64,000 nt of DNA from positions 5,332,001-5,396,000 of the forward strand of contig OY969783.1 in NCBI GenBank assembly GCA_963702995.1. The letters run 5' to 3'. Both the position numbers and the translations under genes were made by a program. The DNA comes from MFD04580-c1 sp963702995 (GTDB taxonomy: Bacteria > Planctomycetota > Phycisphaerae > Tepidisphaerales > Tepidisphaeraceae). This document shows, piece after piece, positions 54,605 through 64,000 of the stretch (position 1 is its first letter; every line of letters begins with the position of its first letter). Below the pieces are notes generated by a model that saw nothing but the letters and a program-made list of their open reading frames with translations, was not told the DNA's origin and ran no database searches.

Positions 54605-55345
54605 ATGATTTCATCAGACTCCCCCAGCCCACCCGTGATATCGACGCCGCTCGACGCCTTCGAGCGGTTGGTCCGCAATCGCCGGGCGACGCGTCACTTC
54701 CGCCCCGGCCCGATCGACCGGGCGCTGCTCGATCGACTGGTCGAGATCGCCCGCTGGGCGCCCAGCGGCTACAACCTCCAACCGACCCATTTCGTGGTGG
54801 TGATCGATCCTTTAACCCGCGAAAAGCTGGCGGCCGCCTGCATGGGCCAGGATCCGGTGCGGGAAGTGCCCGCCGTCATTGTCGTGACCGGGGCTCGACG
54901 GGTGGCCGCCGAGCACTTTGAGGCGGTCTTACAGATGGACCGCGCATCCGGCGCGACCAGCGACGCGTACGCCGCGGCCTTGCGAAAGTACGTGCCGCTT
55001 TCATTTTCGAAAGGCTTTCTGGGCGTCGGCTGGCTTTGGAAGGCGACGTTGCTGCCGATCGTGCGGCTGTTCACGCCGGTCCCCAGCATCCCCGCCGTCC
55101 ACAACAGTTACTGGCTGGCGAAACAGACGATGCTGAGCGCGATGAACCTCATGCTGGCGGCCGAGGCGGCCGGGCTCTCGACGCTGCCGATGGAAGGCTT
55201 CGACGAGGCGCGCGTTCGCCGCGCGCTGGGCATCCCGGCGAGCCAGGTCGTTACCCTGGTGATCGCGATTGGCTATGGGATCGCGCCGTTGGGTGAGAAG
55301 ACGCGATTGCCGCTCGACCGTATCCTTCATCATGATCGCTGGTGA
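54605..55345 (+). CDS. nitroreductase-family protein
   Basis: 246 aa. FMN-dependent NAD(P)H oxidoreductase fold. Family markers are RNRRATRHFRPGPIDRALLD, RWAPSGYNLQPTHFVVV (the FMN-binding S-x-x-N region), and the C-terminal LAAEAAGLSTLPMEGFDEAR, ALGIPASQVVTLVIAIGYG. A hydrophobic insert of about 40 residues (LGVGWLWKATLLPIVRLF) lies before the last third and is unusual for the family. Substrate unknown. Confidence 0.88.
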   Translation: MISSDSPSPPVISTPLDAFERLVRNRRATRHFRPGPIDRALLDRLVEIARWAPSGYNLQPTHFVVVIDPLTREKLAAACMGQDPVREVPAVIVVTGARRVAAEHFEAVLQMDRASGATSDAYAAALRKYVPLSFSKGFLGVGWLWKATLLPIVRLFTPVPSIPAVHNSYWLAKQTMLSAMNLMLAAEAAGLSTLPMEGFDEARVRRALGIPASQVVTLVIAIGYGIAPLGEKTRLPLDRILHHDRW

Positions 55346-55548
55346 CCGGCCGCCGGGGCCGGCATCATGACCGGTGGCAACCGGTCGGCAGGGCCGGTTG
55401 GCCCAGCTTGACAGTTGCGGCCGGCCCGCCGACGCCGGATAATTCGCAAACGTCGGGAAGATCGGCAGGTTATGCGTCGCCGGGGTTGGCGGCGCGGGCC
55501 TGGATTGAATCTCTTGTCCCGTCGTGTTTTGCACAGCGGAGCGTTTGA

Positions 55549-56496
55549 ATGAAAGCCTTTTCTTCGTCGTCGCGGTTCGCAGCGCTGTTCACCAGCCTTG
55601 CCGTCTTCGCGGCGATGTTCGTCGCGGCCCCCGTCGCTTGGGCGGCCGCCCTTCCCGTATCGGTCGATCTGACGAGCCTCCGGGCGATCCAGAAGTACAC
55701 GCTGGATGAGAAGGCCGACGACAACGCCTACCTGCTCGTCAGCGGTATCGCCGCCGGAAAAGAGTTGGATGCCCGTCTCCCGGCCGAAAAGAGCTTCGAA
55801 GCCAATGCCAAGAAGGTGGCTGTGAGCGAAAAGCAGCCGCTGACCCTCTGGAAGGGCGAGTTGAACGACGGCCAGTTCGCGCTGGTCACGGTTTCCCTGC
55901 TCCAGGGCGCGGGGACGGATGCCGCAAAAGCGAAAGAATACTCCGAGAAACTGGCCGCCGCCGAGAAGGCCGTCCCCGAGCGGGCAAAGGCCACGCTCAC
56001 CGCCGACGAGTTCAAGGCGCTGGCGAAGGGGACTCTGAAGGCCGAGAAGGGCGTGATCGGCAAGGTGAAGGACGTCCTGTCTCGCGAAAAGAAGACCGAC
56101 CACTACGGCGGCCTGTTCAGCATCCTGATCTGGAACAACGGCGGCAAGGTCGTCAAGCGCCTGGACCCGGTCGGGCTCACCTTCGGTGAGCACTTCGGGA
56201 CCGACGTGAAGATCTACACCAAGATCAAGCTGACCCGCCAGAACGTCCTCGTCCAGGATGAGAAGGGCGAATGGTCCGAACAACAGCTCCAGCCGCTGAG
56301 CGACAATGCCGACGCGGTTCGGGTGAAGATGCTTGAAACCGAGATGGTCGCCGTCAACGGCGAGCAGACGAAGCACGTCACCGATTACTCGGCCGAGGTG
56401 AAAGTGGCGGCCGACGGCAAGGCGCTGAAGTGGAAGCTCGGCGGAGAAAACGCCGGGATCGACGAAATCCACTCGTATTGGGATTACGCCGAGTAA
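55549..56496 (+). CDS. exported protein of unknown function
   Basis: 315 aa with a signal peptide (FAALFTSLAVFAAMFVAAPV AWAA). The mature protein is Lys- and Ala-rich: a helical first half (AAKAKEYSEKLAAAEKAVPE, TLTADEFKALAKGTLKAEKG) and a strand-rich second half (YGGLFSILIWNNGGKVVKRL, DYSAEVKVAADGKALKWKLG). I recognise no family. Probably periplasmic. A strong intrinsic terminator follows 36 bp after the stop, so it is likely transcribed on its own or as the last gene of a unit. Confidence 0.7.
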   Translation: MKAFSSSSRFAALFTSLAVFAAMFVAAPVAWAAALPVSVDLTSLRAIQKYTLDEKADDNAYLLVSGIAAGKELDARLPAEKSFEANAKKVAVSEKQPLTLWKGELNDGQFALVTVSLLQGAGTDAAKAKEYSEKLAAAEKAVPERAKATLTADEFKALAKGTLKAEKGVIGKVKDVLSREKKTDHYGGLFSILIWNNGGKVVKRLDPVGLTFGEHFGTDVKIYTKIKLTRQNVLVQDEKGEWSEQQLQPLSDNADAVRVKMLETEMVAVNGEQTKHVTDYSAEVKVAADGKALKWKLGGENAGIDEIHSYWDYAE

Positions 56497-56531
56497 ACGG
56501 CCGATCCGGCTGCTGACCCAGGTCTGATATC

Positions 56532-56577
56532 AAGGCGTCGAGCCGCGCGTTTGTGCGCGGCTCGACGCCTTTCCTTT
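56532..56577 (+). terminator. intrinsic terminator
   Basis: A 17-bp perfect stem (AAGGCGTCGAGCCGCGC with its complement), a 6-base loop and then TTTCCTTT, placed just after the exported-protein gene. The T-tract is interrupted by CC but the stem is very strong. It may act in both directions. Confidence 0.8.
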
Positions 56578-56833
56578 CTGAGATTCCAGTCAACCCTTAG
56601 AAGGCGACGGGTAGAGCGTGGCTGACCACGCCGCCGCGTGTCTCGCGGCGTGGTGAGCCACGCCCTCTCTGCTTTGCGTGTACGACTCCGTTCGACCGCG
56701 ACGTGACACGGCCCCCGCTTGGCAACGGCCACGCCTTTCGGGCATGATGCGTTTGGGCAGGGACGCTGGCCAACTTCTCGGTCCTTCTTTCGACACGTTG
56801 CCGATCCCCACGCCCGCCTTGCGAGGCGCGGGT

Positions 56834-58137
56834 ATGAGCGACATTTCGGACTTCTTCGCCAAACGGAAACGGTATCAAAACGAGTACTTTGCCTGCCCGG
56901 GCAGCACGAAGACGGTCATGATCTCCAGTTTCGTCTGGTGGACCGAGTTGATCGCTTTCAGCCTGCTTAAGCTCGGGTACAACGTCCTGATCGCCGAGCC
57001 GTGGTACTACTTCTGGACTGACGACGAGCACTTCGCCAATTTCGACCGCTATTTTGACCGCTGGGCCCGGACGCTCCGGAAGTTCAACGTGCAGCTCGTC
57101 ATTGGCGGGAACACGACCGCCATGGTCCCGCATCCCCGCACGAAAGAGCTGCTGCACCGGGCGGCCGGCGTGCCGGCGGTCCACTATTGGTGGGATGAGC
57201 CTCGGACACAGCCGCCGATGTCGCGCCGCGGGCTGACGCCGCACGACTACATGGCCGCCATGCGCGACGCGCGAACGCTCAACGTCTTCTGGGACGCCGA
57301 CGTTCGCGAAGAGATGGAGCGGTTCCTCGCGCTGGACAATACCGCCCATGTGCCGCTGGGGACGACGCCCGAGTTCTGGGAGACGACCCGGGTACCGCTC
57401 CGCGATCGCCCGCTGAAGCTGTGTTTTCTGGGGAACAACCACGACGAAGGGGATTGGGTCGCCAAGGCTGACCCGCAGGTCGTTCGATGGGCGAGGCAGG
57501 TGGTCGAAATCAAGCTGGCCCAGCCGGACAAGTCGATGGCTGACTGCGTGGAGACGATCGGCGGCCCGGGTGAAGTTCGAGGCAGCACGGCCCGGCGGCC
57601 GTACGAGCTGGCGGCCAACCTGAAGGACGAATTCGAGCGATGGGGCATCCTCGGGGGGATCCTGCTTCAAAAAGTACGGAACGTTGCGGTTCAGGCCGCC
57701 GCCGAGCACCTGAAGGAGGGGCTGACGCTGATTGGCAAAGGGTGGGAGCGGCTGGGCCTCCGCGCCACGAAGGAGCACAGCGGCGTGCCGGGGGCAAAGG
57801 ACTACTATGCAAGCTCAAAGGCGTCGCTGAACCTTTTCGGCGGCTGCGTCCATGGCGGGTTGCCGTTGCGGCCGTACGAAATCGCATCGAGCCATGGGTT
57901 GATCTTCACTCGGTATAATCGCGAACTTCCGTCCCTCTATGAGCCGGGGAAAGAGTGCATCGCGTTCCAGTCCGCGCAGGAGATGACGGAGAAGCTGGAC
58001 CGGATCCTGTCGCGCCGGAAGATTTTGAGGCAGTCGTCGAGGCCGGCCGCCGCAGGACGATCGCCGAGCACACATGGGAACACCGAATGCGGACGGTCCT
58101 CTCGATTGCGAAAGACCGGTTCGATCTGCCGTGGTAG
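56834..58137 (+). pseudogene. CgeB-like glycosyltransferase, frameshift near the C-terminus
   Basis: The ATG at 56834 follows GAGG. The N-terminal half (SSFVWWTELIAFSLLKLGYN, VLIAEPWYYFWTDDEHF) and the C-terminal block KDYYASSKASLNLFGGCVHG, GLPLRPYEIASSHGLIFTRY, SLYEPGKECIAFQSAQEMTE match CgeB/GT4-like glycosyltransferases (Glyco_trans_1_2). The frame breaks near 58008-58012; the next frame reads APEDFEAVVEAGRRRTIAEH and TWEHRMRTVLSIAKDRFDLP W, ending at 58137, the normal tail of the family. One lost base explains it. It precedes the GH/GT2 fusion and ABC exporter, suggesting a joint role in making a surface glycan. Confidence 0.8.
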
Positions 58138-58373
58138 CAATCGTCGCTGCCGATGCGTAGCGAACTGATCCACAGCCAGCCGCGCTAGGATTCGCGGCGG
58201 ATGCTCGCTACGATCGAGGCCCGACGCATCGAAAACGTAGGGCGTGGTTCACCCCGCCACCGGGTGATGCGGCCTGCGAACCCCGCCGTCAATTCGTCTG
58301 TCGTGTCAGGTGGGGCCTGGGCCCCTCGTGACGGCTCGGGTTTTCGGCCTCCGCTGACAATAGTCGTCCTACC

Positions 58374-61300
58374 GTGTCGATCGACCCCCGACCCAACCTC
58401 GACAAACCGCTGGCGCCTGCTCGACAGCGGCAGGCCCGGGCCGAGCCCGCGAGCCATAGCGAAGTCGCGCCACCAGCGTCGGCGGCCCCCAAGCCTAGCC
58501 GCGATCAGGCCCGCCGCATCTCGCTGCCGATCCGCCAGCAGGAGGCGCGGCATCGGCGTGTCGGGCCGACCACCGATCGCGTCCGCCGCGATGGCAAGTT
58601 CTTTCGCCTCGGCGACGAGAAGTTTTACGTCAGAGGGGTCACGTACGGTCCGTTCCCGCCGGATGCCGCAGGGGAGCAGTTCGCCCCGCCGGATGAGACG
58701 CGCCGAGACTTCGAACAGATCATCGCGCTGGGCGCCAACTGCATCCGGGTCTACTGCGTCCCGCCGCAACGGGTTCTCGACCTGGCGCAGGAACTGGGCC
58801 TGAAGGTGCTGGTGGACGTCTGCTGGCCGAAGAACCTCGCGTTCGTGGACGACCCTGACGTGGCCCGGCAGGCCCGGGCGGCCGTCCGCCATACCGCGCG
58901 GGCCTGCGGGAACCACCCGGCGATCTTTGCGCTATCGGTGGTGAACGAGATCCCGGCCGAGCTGGTCCGATTCATGGGCCGGGCCCAGACCGAAGCGTTC
59001 ATCGACGATCTCGTCGCCGTCGCCAAGGCCGAGGCGCCACGCTGCCTCGTGACGTTCGCCAACTTCCCGACGACCGAATACCTCAAGCCGCGGTGCGTCG
59101 ATTTCGTCTGCTTCAACGTCTACCTCGATAACGAGACGGTCTTCCGCAACTACCTCGCCCGGCTACAGAGTTTGTCGGGCGAGCTGCCGTTGGTGCTGGG
59201 CGAATATGGGGTGGATACGGCGCAGACCTACGACGAGGCCCAACAGGCGGAGATGCTTCGTTCCCAGGTGCGGTCGGTGTTTGACGAGGGGTGCGCCGGG
59301 ACGTTCATCTTCAGCTACACCGACGACTGGTGGGCCCATGGCTACCCCGTGGAAGACTGGGCATTCGGGGTGACGCGGCGCGGCCGCGGCGAGGACGGCC
59401 GCCGCCCGCCAAAGGTTAGCTTCGAGGCGGTGCAATCGGTCTTCCGTCGTGCGCCGCACGTGGCCGACGGGCCGCTGCCGCGGGCGAGCGTCATCATCTG
59501 TTCCCTGAACGGCGAGAGCACGATCGAGGCTTGCCTGCGCTCGATGCGGAAGCTCCGGTACCCCGACTTCGAGATCATCTTCGTTGACGACGGCAGCGCC
59601 GACGGGACCCAGGGCATCCTGAAGGGGTTCCCGGACGTCAAGAACATTGTCCTGCCCCACAACATGGGGCTGTCCCATGCCAGGAACGTGGGCCTGGCCG
59701 AGGCCACCGGTGAGATTGTCGCCTACACCGATAGCGACTGCGAAGCGGACGAGGACTGGCTCTACTACCTCGTCGTCGCGCTCAAGAGCGGGAAGCACGT
59801 CGGGGTTGGCGGGCCGAACCTGATCCCCGATGACGGCTCGTGGGTGGCGGATTGCGTGGGCCTCTCTCCCGGCGGGCCGACCCACGTGATGATCGACGAT
59901 CGCACCGCCGAGCACGTCCCCGGCTGCAATATGGCGTTCTATAAGTGGGCGCTGCGGCAGGTGAACGGCTTCGACCCGCAGTTCCGCTCCGCCGGCGACG
60001 ACGTTGACATCATCTGGCGGCTCCAGAACCTCGACTACACGATCGGCTTTTCACCGGCCGCCCAAGTCTGGCATTACCGCCGCAATACCGTTCAGGCCTA
60101 CCTGAAGCAGCAGCGTGGCTACGGGGCGGCCGAGGCGCTGCTGCGCTACAAACACCCCGATCGATTCAACACCCTGGGCGCCAGCCATTGGCGCGGGCGG
60201 ATCTACGCCGGCGACGAAATCGGCGTGCGCGTCGGTGGCGACGTGATCTACCATGGCCTGTTTGGGACGGGCCTCTTTCAGACGATCTACCGGCGCCAGG
60301 CGTCGCTCGTCGCCATGATGTTGATGAGCGTCGAATGGCACCTGTTGAGCGCATTCGTTGTCATCCTGGGGCTGGCGTTGCCTCCGCTGCTCTGGGTGGC
60401 GCTGGTCATGTTCATGACGCCGCCGGTCCTTGCCTGCATCGCGGCCGCGCAGGCGCCGCGGCCGCGACATTATTCATGGATGAGCCGCCCGCTGATCGCC
60501 TGGCTTCACCTGCGGCAGCCGATCGCGCGGGGATGGGCGCGCTATTCGGTGCGGCTGCGCAACAAGGTCATGCGGCGCGAGGCGAGCGGCTATCGGCGCG
60601 GCCGCCGGCTCCCGTTCGATCCGACCGATGCCGACACGCTCCGCTATTGGCACACCCGCCTCGATCGCTTCGCACTGCTGGAGGCGCTTAAGGTTGAACT
60701 ACGCGCGACGGGGTGGCGCGCCCGCATCGACAGCGGCTGGAACGGGTGGGACCTTGAGGTGTACGGCAGCCGCTACACCAAGATCCGCATCACGACGGCG
60801 ACCGAGCATCATCATCACGTGGGCAACCTCACCCGCGTCCGGGTGCGCCCGTTGATGAGCACCTTCTGCCTGGTGCTGATGGCCGCCTGCTCGCTGCTGG
60901 GCGCGATGCTCCTGCTCCAGACCTACCTGTGGCCATTCAACCGAACGGCCGTGCTGATCCCGGTGGTCTGGTGGACGATGTACCTCGCGAATCGTTGGCG
61001 GGTGACGACGCCGGTCCTGGGGATGGTTGACCTGGTGACGGAGCAGGCGGGCTTCTGGCCGGTCTACGCCAGCTCAGGCTCGGACCGAGGGAAGCCGGCA
61101 CCGGGCCGCCTGACGAACGACGATTGGACTGAAGCGCTGTCGCCCGCCATTGATGATTCGCGGCCGATCCCCGAGATGCTCCGATCGGCTGCCGAGCCGC
61201 CGCACCCCCGCAAGGCCGCCGCCGCGGCAACCGCGATCCCTTCGCAATTCTTGGCGCCGGAGCCGGCCGATGGCGCTGCCGCTGGGCTGGTTGCGCCCCT

Positions 61301-61682
61301 CAATGAAGCGGTCGCCGTCGCCGACGTTGCCGACGCGGGATCGGAGGCGACGAAAGACGGAGGCCGCGTGCTGATCGATGGCCCTCCGGTCCTGGACGTC
61401 GCGATCCCTGACGCCGCTCGCGAACCGGAGGCTCCTGTAGCCCCTGCGCCACCGGCCCAAAGCGAGGCCGTCGGCGACAGAGAGCCGGGCGCCGAGAGAG
61501 AGACGTGCGCGGAGAGAGAGCCGGGCGCCGACAGGGGGCCGGCCGCCGAGATTGAGCCGGCCGCCGAGATTGAGCCGGGCGCCGAGATTGAGCCGGGGGC
61601 CGAGATTGAGCCGGGGGCCGGTGGGCCCGTGCCGGCCGATCCCGGTGGGGGCGAGTCGCCATCGATCGCGTCGGCCGCCTAA
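58374..61682 (+). CDS. glycoside-hydrolase-like / GT2 glycosyltransferase fusion, membrane protein
   Basis: 1102 aa from a GTG. Residues ~70-360 form a TIM-barrel like GH2/GH5 enzymes (GDEKFYVRGVTYGPFPPDAA, VVNEIPAELVRFMG with the acid/base Glu, LPLVLGEYGVDTAQTY with the nucleophile Glu). Residues ~370-620 form a GT2 domain (RASVIICSLNGESTIEACLR, IIFVDDGSADGTQGIL, YTDSDCEADEDW, SAGDDVDIIWRLQ). Four hydrophobic segments follow, and a C-terminal low-complexity tail ends in repeats of EPGAEI. The GH part should be extracytoplasmic and the GT part cytoplasmic, yet no membrane segment lies between them, so the GH domain may act in the cytoplasm or be non-hydrolytic. ABC exporter gene follows. Confidence 0.85.
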   Translation: MSIDPRPNLDKPLAPARQRQARAEPASHSEVAPPASAAPKPSRDQARRISLPIRQQEARHRRVGPTTDRVRRDGKFFRLGDEKFYVRGVTYGPFPPDAAGEQFAPPDETRRDFEQIIALGANCIRVYCVPPQRVLDLAQELGLKVLVDVCWPKNLAFVDDPDVARQARAAVRHTARACGNHPAIFALSVVNEIPAELVRFMGRAQTEAFIDDLVAVAKAEAPRCLVTFANFPTTEYLKPRCVDFVCFNVYLDNETVFRNYLARLQSLSGELPLVLGEYGVDTAQTYDEAQQAEMLRSQVRSVFDEGCAGTFIFSYTDDWWAHGYPVEDWAFGVTRRGRGEDGRRPPKVSFEAVQSVFRRAPHVADGPLPRASVIICSLNGESTIEACLRSMRKLRYPDFEIIFVDDGSADGTQGILKGFPDVKNIVLPHNMGLSHARNVGLAEATGEIVAYTDSDCEADEDWLYYLVVALKSGKHVGVGGPNLIPDDGSWVADCVGLSPGGPTHVMIDDRTAEHVPGCNMAFYKWALRQVNGFDPQFRSAGDDVDIIWRLQNLDYTIGFSPAAQVWHYRRNTVQAYLKQQRGYGAAEALLRYKHPDRFNTLGASHWRGRIYAGDEIGVRVGGDVIYHGLFGTGLFQTIYRRQASLVAMMLMSVEWHLLSAFVVILGLALPPLLWVALVMFMTPPVLACIAAAQAPRPRHYSWMSRPLIAWLHLRQPIARGWARYSVRLRNKVMRREASGYRRGRRLPFDPTDADTLRYWHTRLDRFALLEALKVELRATGWRARIDSGWNGWDLEVYGSRYTKIRITTATEHHHHVGNLTRVRVRPLMSTFCLVLMAACSLLGAMLLLQTYLWPFNRTAVLIPVVWWTMYLANRWRVTTPVLGMVDLVTEQAGFWPVYASSGSDRGKPAPGRLTNDDWTEALSPAIDDSRPIPEMLRSAAEPPHPRKAAAAATAIPSQFLAPEPADGAAAGLVAPLNEAVAVADVADAGSEATKDGGRVLIDGPPVLDVAIPDAAREPEAPVAPAPPAQSEAVGDREPGAERETCAEREPGADRGPAAEIEPAAEIEPGAEIEPGAEIEPGAGGPVPADPGGGESPSIASAA

Positions 61683-61780
61683 CATGATCCGGCCGTCCAG
61701 GCCGAGGCTTCGAACTTCGCCGGCGCCGCCATGGCGATGCGTCTAACGCCGACACGCGATCGGCCTCGGATACCGACTTC

Positions 61781-63766
61781 ATGCGTTTTCTGCTCCGTTG
61801 CCTGAGCTACTTCAGACGGGACGTGCCACAGATTCTGTGGTCGCTCCTGCTGATCTTCCTTGCGACTTTGGTATCCCTGCTTCAGCCCTTCCCACTCGCG
61901 CTCTTGATCGACTCGGTCTTTGTCCAGCGCCCGAGCGACGCATGGCAGCACCGGCTGCTCCTGGCCTTGATCCCTTCGAGCAAGGTGGGGCAGATTGTGG
62001 GGCTGGCGGCGCTGACGCTCGTCCTGACCGTCGTCGGCGGCCTTCTCACGATGGCGCAGACGATGGCCAGCGTCCGCGTCGGCTATCGCGGGCTCACCCG
62101 CGTGCGCTGCGACCTTTTCCGTCAGCTTCAGCGCCTGAGCCTCGCCTATCACCACTCGCGGCCGCAGGGTGACGCGATCTATCGCCTGGGGACGGACACC
62201 TTCGCCTTCCAGACGCTGCTTAACGTCTTCGTCGGCAACCTGCTGGTCAGCTCGGTGATGCTCGGGGTGATGACGTGGATCATGTTCTCGATGAACTGGC
62301 GGCTTGCGGCCATCTCGCTCGCCGTCGTACCGTTGCTCACGGTCGCCCACCAGCGATCACAAAAGGCGCTGGTCCGAAAGTGGGGGAAGGCGAAGGAAGT
62401 CGAGACGGCGCTGACGACGACGATCCAGCGCTCGATCGCCTCGATCTGGCTCACCCAGGCCTTCGGCCGCGAAGAAGATGAGTTCGGCACGTTTCGTCGG
62501 GCGGTGAAGGATAGCGCCAGTGCGATGCTTCGCGTTCATTGGCGGGAGGTCATTTACGGGTTGTGGGTCGCGTCGATCCTCGGCCTGGGGACGAGCCTGA
62601 TTTTCGGCTATGGCGGCTACCTGGTCTGGCGGGACCAGTACGGCACGCGGCCGCTTGGCGAGGCGGGGATGACGGTCGGCAAGCTGTACGTCTTTATCAC
62701 CTACCTGGCGCAGTTCTACGCCCCGCTCAACCGGCTGACCGGCAGCGGCGGTACGCTCGCCCAGGCGGCGGTGGGGGCGCGGCGCGTCTTTGAAGTGCTC
62801 GACAGCGAGCCGCTCATCCGCGACGCGGCCGATGCGACGCCGCTTCCCCGCCAACCGCGGCTGCTTGAGTTGCGGAGCGTGTCGTTCGAGTACCGCCTCG
62901 GTGAGCCCGTGCTTCGCGACATCTCCGTCAGGATCCCGCCCGGGCGGATGGTCGGCTTCGTCGGGCCCAGCGGCGTCGGCAAGAGCACGCTGCTGAGCCT
63001 TTTCCCTCGTTTTTATGACCCGACAGCAGGCTCGATCCGTCTCGACGGCACCGACGCCCGGCGCGTCCGGATCAAGGACCTGCGCCGGCACATCGCGCTG
63101 GTGCTCCAGGATGCCAGCCTCCTGCCGGGTACGGTGGGGGAGAATATCGCCTATGGCCGCCCCGACGCGTCGGACGAGGAGATCCGCGAGGCGGCCGCCC
63201 TCGCCGGGGCGGCCGAGTTCATCGAATTACTACCCGACAAGTACCAATCCGAGGTGACCGAGAACTCGACCAACCTCTCCGGCGGGCAGCGGCAGCGACT
63301 GGCGATCGCCCGGGCCCTGCTGACCGAGGCGCCGATCCTCGTGCTCGACGAGCCGACCAGCGCCCTCGACGCCCAGAACGAGCAGATGATCGTCGAGACG
63401 CTCCGAGGATTGAAACGGCGTCGGACGATCGTCCTCGTCAGCCACCGCCTGAGCACCGTCGCCGATTGCGATGAGATCTGCGTGATGGACTCGGGGCGGA
63501 TCGTCGAGCGCGGCACGCATGACGAGCTGCTCGCCCTGCGCGGCGCCTATTACCAGATGGCCCGGCACCAGCTCAAACTGCCCGATGACCCGGCTGAAGC
63601 GTCGGGCGGCTGGGAAAACGGCGGCGTGCGTCCGATCAACGGGAAGGCGCCCAACGGAGCGTTAAGCGATAACAAAGCCACTGGCGGCAACGCGCCTGAT
63701 CGCCCCGCGCCCGAACACCCCCCCAGGACTGGCCCATCGACCGGCGGCGTCACGCGTATTGAATGA
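61781..63766 (+). CDS. ABC transporter, fused permease and ATPase (MsbA-like)
   Basis: 661 aa half-transporter. The N-terminal domain has six predicted helices (SLLLIFLATLVSLLQPFPLA, LAALTLVLTVVGGLLTMAQ, LVSSVMLGVMTWIMF and others). The ATPase domain has Walker A GPSGVGKST (395-403), signature NLSGGQRQRLAIARAL, Walker B PILVLDEPTSALDA and the H-loop SHRLSTV. A Pro/Asn-rich tail of about 60 residues ends it. It should export a lipid or glycan as a homodimer. Placement 98 bp after the GH/GT2 fusion suggests export of that product. The 3' end overlaps the convergent apt gene by 17 bp. Confidence 0.92.
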   Translation: MRFLLRCLSYFRRDVPQILWSLLLIFLATLVSLLQPFPLALLIDSVFVQRPSDAWQHRLLLALIPSSKVGQIVGLAALTLVLTVVGGLLTMAQTMASVRVGYRGLTRVRCDLFRQLQRLSLAYHHSRPQGDAIYRLGTDTFAFQTLLNVFVGNLLVSSVMLGVMTWIMFSMNWRLAAISLAVVPLLTVAHQRSQKALVRKWGKAKEVETALTTTIQRSIASIWLTQAFGREEDEFGTFRRAVKDSASAMLRVHWREVIYGLWVASILGLGTSLIFGYGGYLVWRDQYGTRPLGEAGMTVGKLYVFITYLAQFYAPLNRLTGSGGTLAQAAVGARRVFEVLDSEPLIRDAADATPLPRQPRLLELRSVSFEYRLGEPVLRDISVRIPPGRMVGFVGPSGVGKSTLLSLFPRFYDPTAGSIRLDGTDARRVRIKDLRRHIALVLQDASLLPGTVGENIAYGRPDASDEEIREAAALAGAAEFIELLPDKYQSEVTENSTNLSGGQRQRLAIARALLTEAPILVLDEPTSALDAQNEQMIVETLRGLKRRRTIVLVSHRLSTVADCDEICVMDSGRIVERGTHDELLALRGAYYQMARHQLKLPDDPAEASGGWENGGVRPINGKAPNGALSDNKATGGNAPDRPAPEHPPRTGPSTGGVTRIE

Positions 63767-64000
63767 CCGAATGGACGTCCCGGCGGCCGATCTTGTCGCG
63801 GCCGCCGAGCCCTGCGAGTTCAATCAGGACGGCCACGCCGGCGATCGAGCCGCCGAGCTGCGTCACCATATCAACGCATGCCTTCATCGTCCCGCCCGTC
63901 GCCAGCAGGTCGTCCACGATCAGCACCCGCTGCCCCCGAATGATCGAGTCGGAATGCATTTCGAGGGTATCCGTGCCGTACTCCAGATCGTAGGTCTTGG
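63750..64000 (-). CDS. apt: adenine phosphoribosyltransferase, 3' part (runs off the window)
   Basis: The last ~83 codons. The frame enters from the window edge as KTYDLEYGTDTLEMHSDSII, and contains the PRPP-binding loop RVLIVDDLLATGGTMKAC, then VAVLIELAGLGGRDKIG. These are hallmark Apt sequences (purine salvage: adenine + PRPP to AMP). The start lies beyond position 64000. It converges with the ABC exporter and their 3' ends overlap. Confidence 0.95.
   Translation of the reverse strand, partial: KTYDLEYGTDTLEMHSDSIIRGQRVLIVDDLLATGGTMKACVDMVTQLGGSIAGVAVLIELAGLGGRDKIGRRDVHSVIQYA

Overview
The window looks like a chromosomal segment of a high-GC, Gram-negative, Planctomycetota-like bacterium, possibly class Phycisphaerae. 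The evidence is a fused LpxC-FabZ lipid A protein, a secreted protein with the LEPR-XLL-type N-terminal tag typical of planctomycetes, several large secreted or membrane proteins, RHS/YD-repeat proteins and many insertion sequences. The assignment is an inference; no rRNA or tRNA gene is present to anchor it.

Layout. 0-2 kb: a hypothetical gene and a toxin-antitoxin pair whose toxin is frameshifted. 2-9 kb: carbon-starvation transporter CstA, a TPR/glycosyltransferase-9-like protein and ComEC, the last two frameshifted. 8.9-12.4 kb: an ECF sigma factor with a downstream membrane anti-sigma factor that carries a polysaccharide-export-like domain. 12.8-19.6 kb: a UbiD-family decarboxylase, a zinc-ribbon membrane protein, a decayed antitoxin/PIN pair, two trypsin-like/PDZ proteins (one lacking the catalytic His and Ser) and an MBL-fold hydrolase. 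20-24 kb: a lipid A block on the minus strand (lpxC-fabZ, lpxA, Gfo/Idh/MocA oxidoreductase). 24.3-26.9 kb: a GMC oxidoreductase overlapping its small partner subunit.

27.4-41.1 kb is an accessory island of tandem RHS C-terminal cassettes. Four near-identical core copies start at the same palindromic ATGATCAT, each ends in a different tip, and most are followed by a unique small ORF that could be an immunity gene. An ISL3-type element and RHS/IS fragments show repeated rearrangement. 41.2-47.4 kb: nucleotide-sugar dehydrogenase, a large hypothetical membrane protein, a GNAT acetyltransferase and the LEPR-XLL protein. 47.6-52.3 kb is a three-layer nest of insertion sequences: IS66 interrupted by an IS110-type element, which is itself interrupted by an ISKra4-type element with a 9-bp target duplication. 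52.3-64 kb: acyltransferase 3, small proteins, nitroreductase, an exported protein, then a glycan locus (CgeB-like glycosyltransferase, glycoside-hydrolase/GT2 fusion, ABC exporter) and the 3' part of apt.

Two themes run across the window. First, about fifteen otherwise convincing genes are broken by single-base indels, mostly lost bases in short G/C runs, so assembly error must be excluded before they are called pseudogenes. Second, a MITE-like repeat with 11-bp terminal inverted repeats and an internal TCCGAAGCACGAA inverted repeat occurs three times in intergenic DNA.
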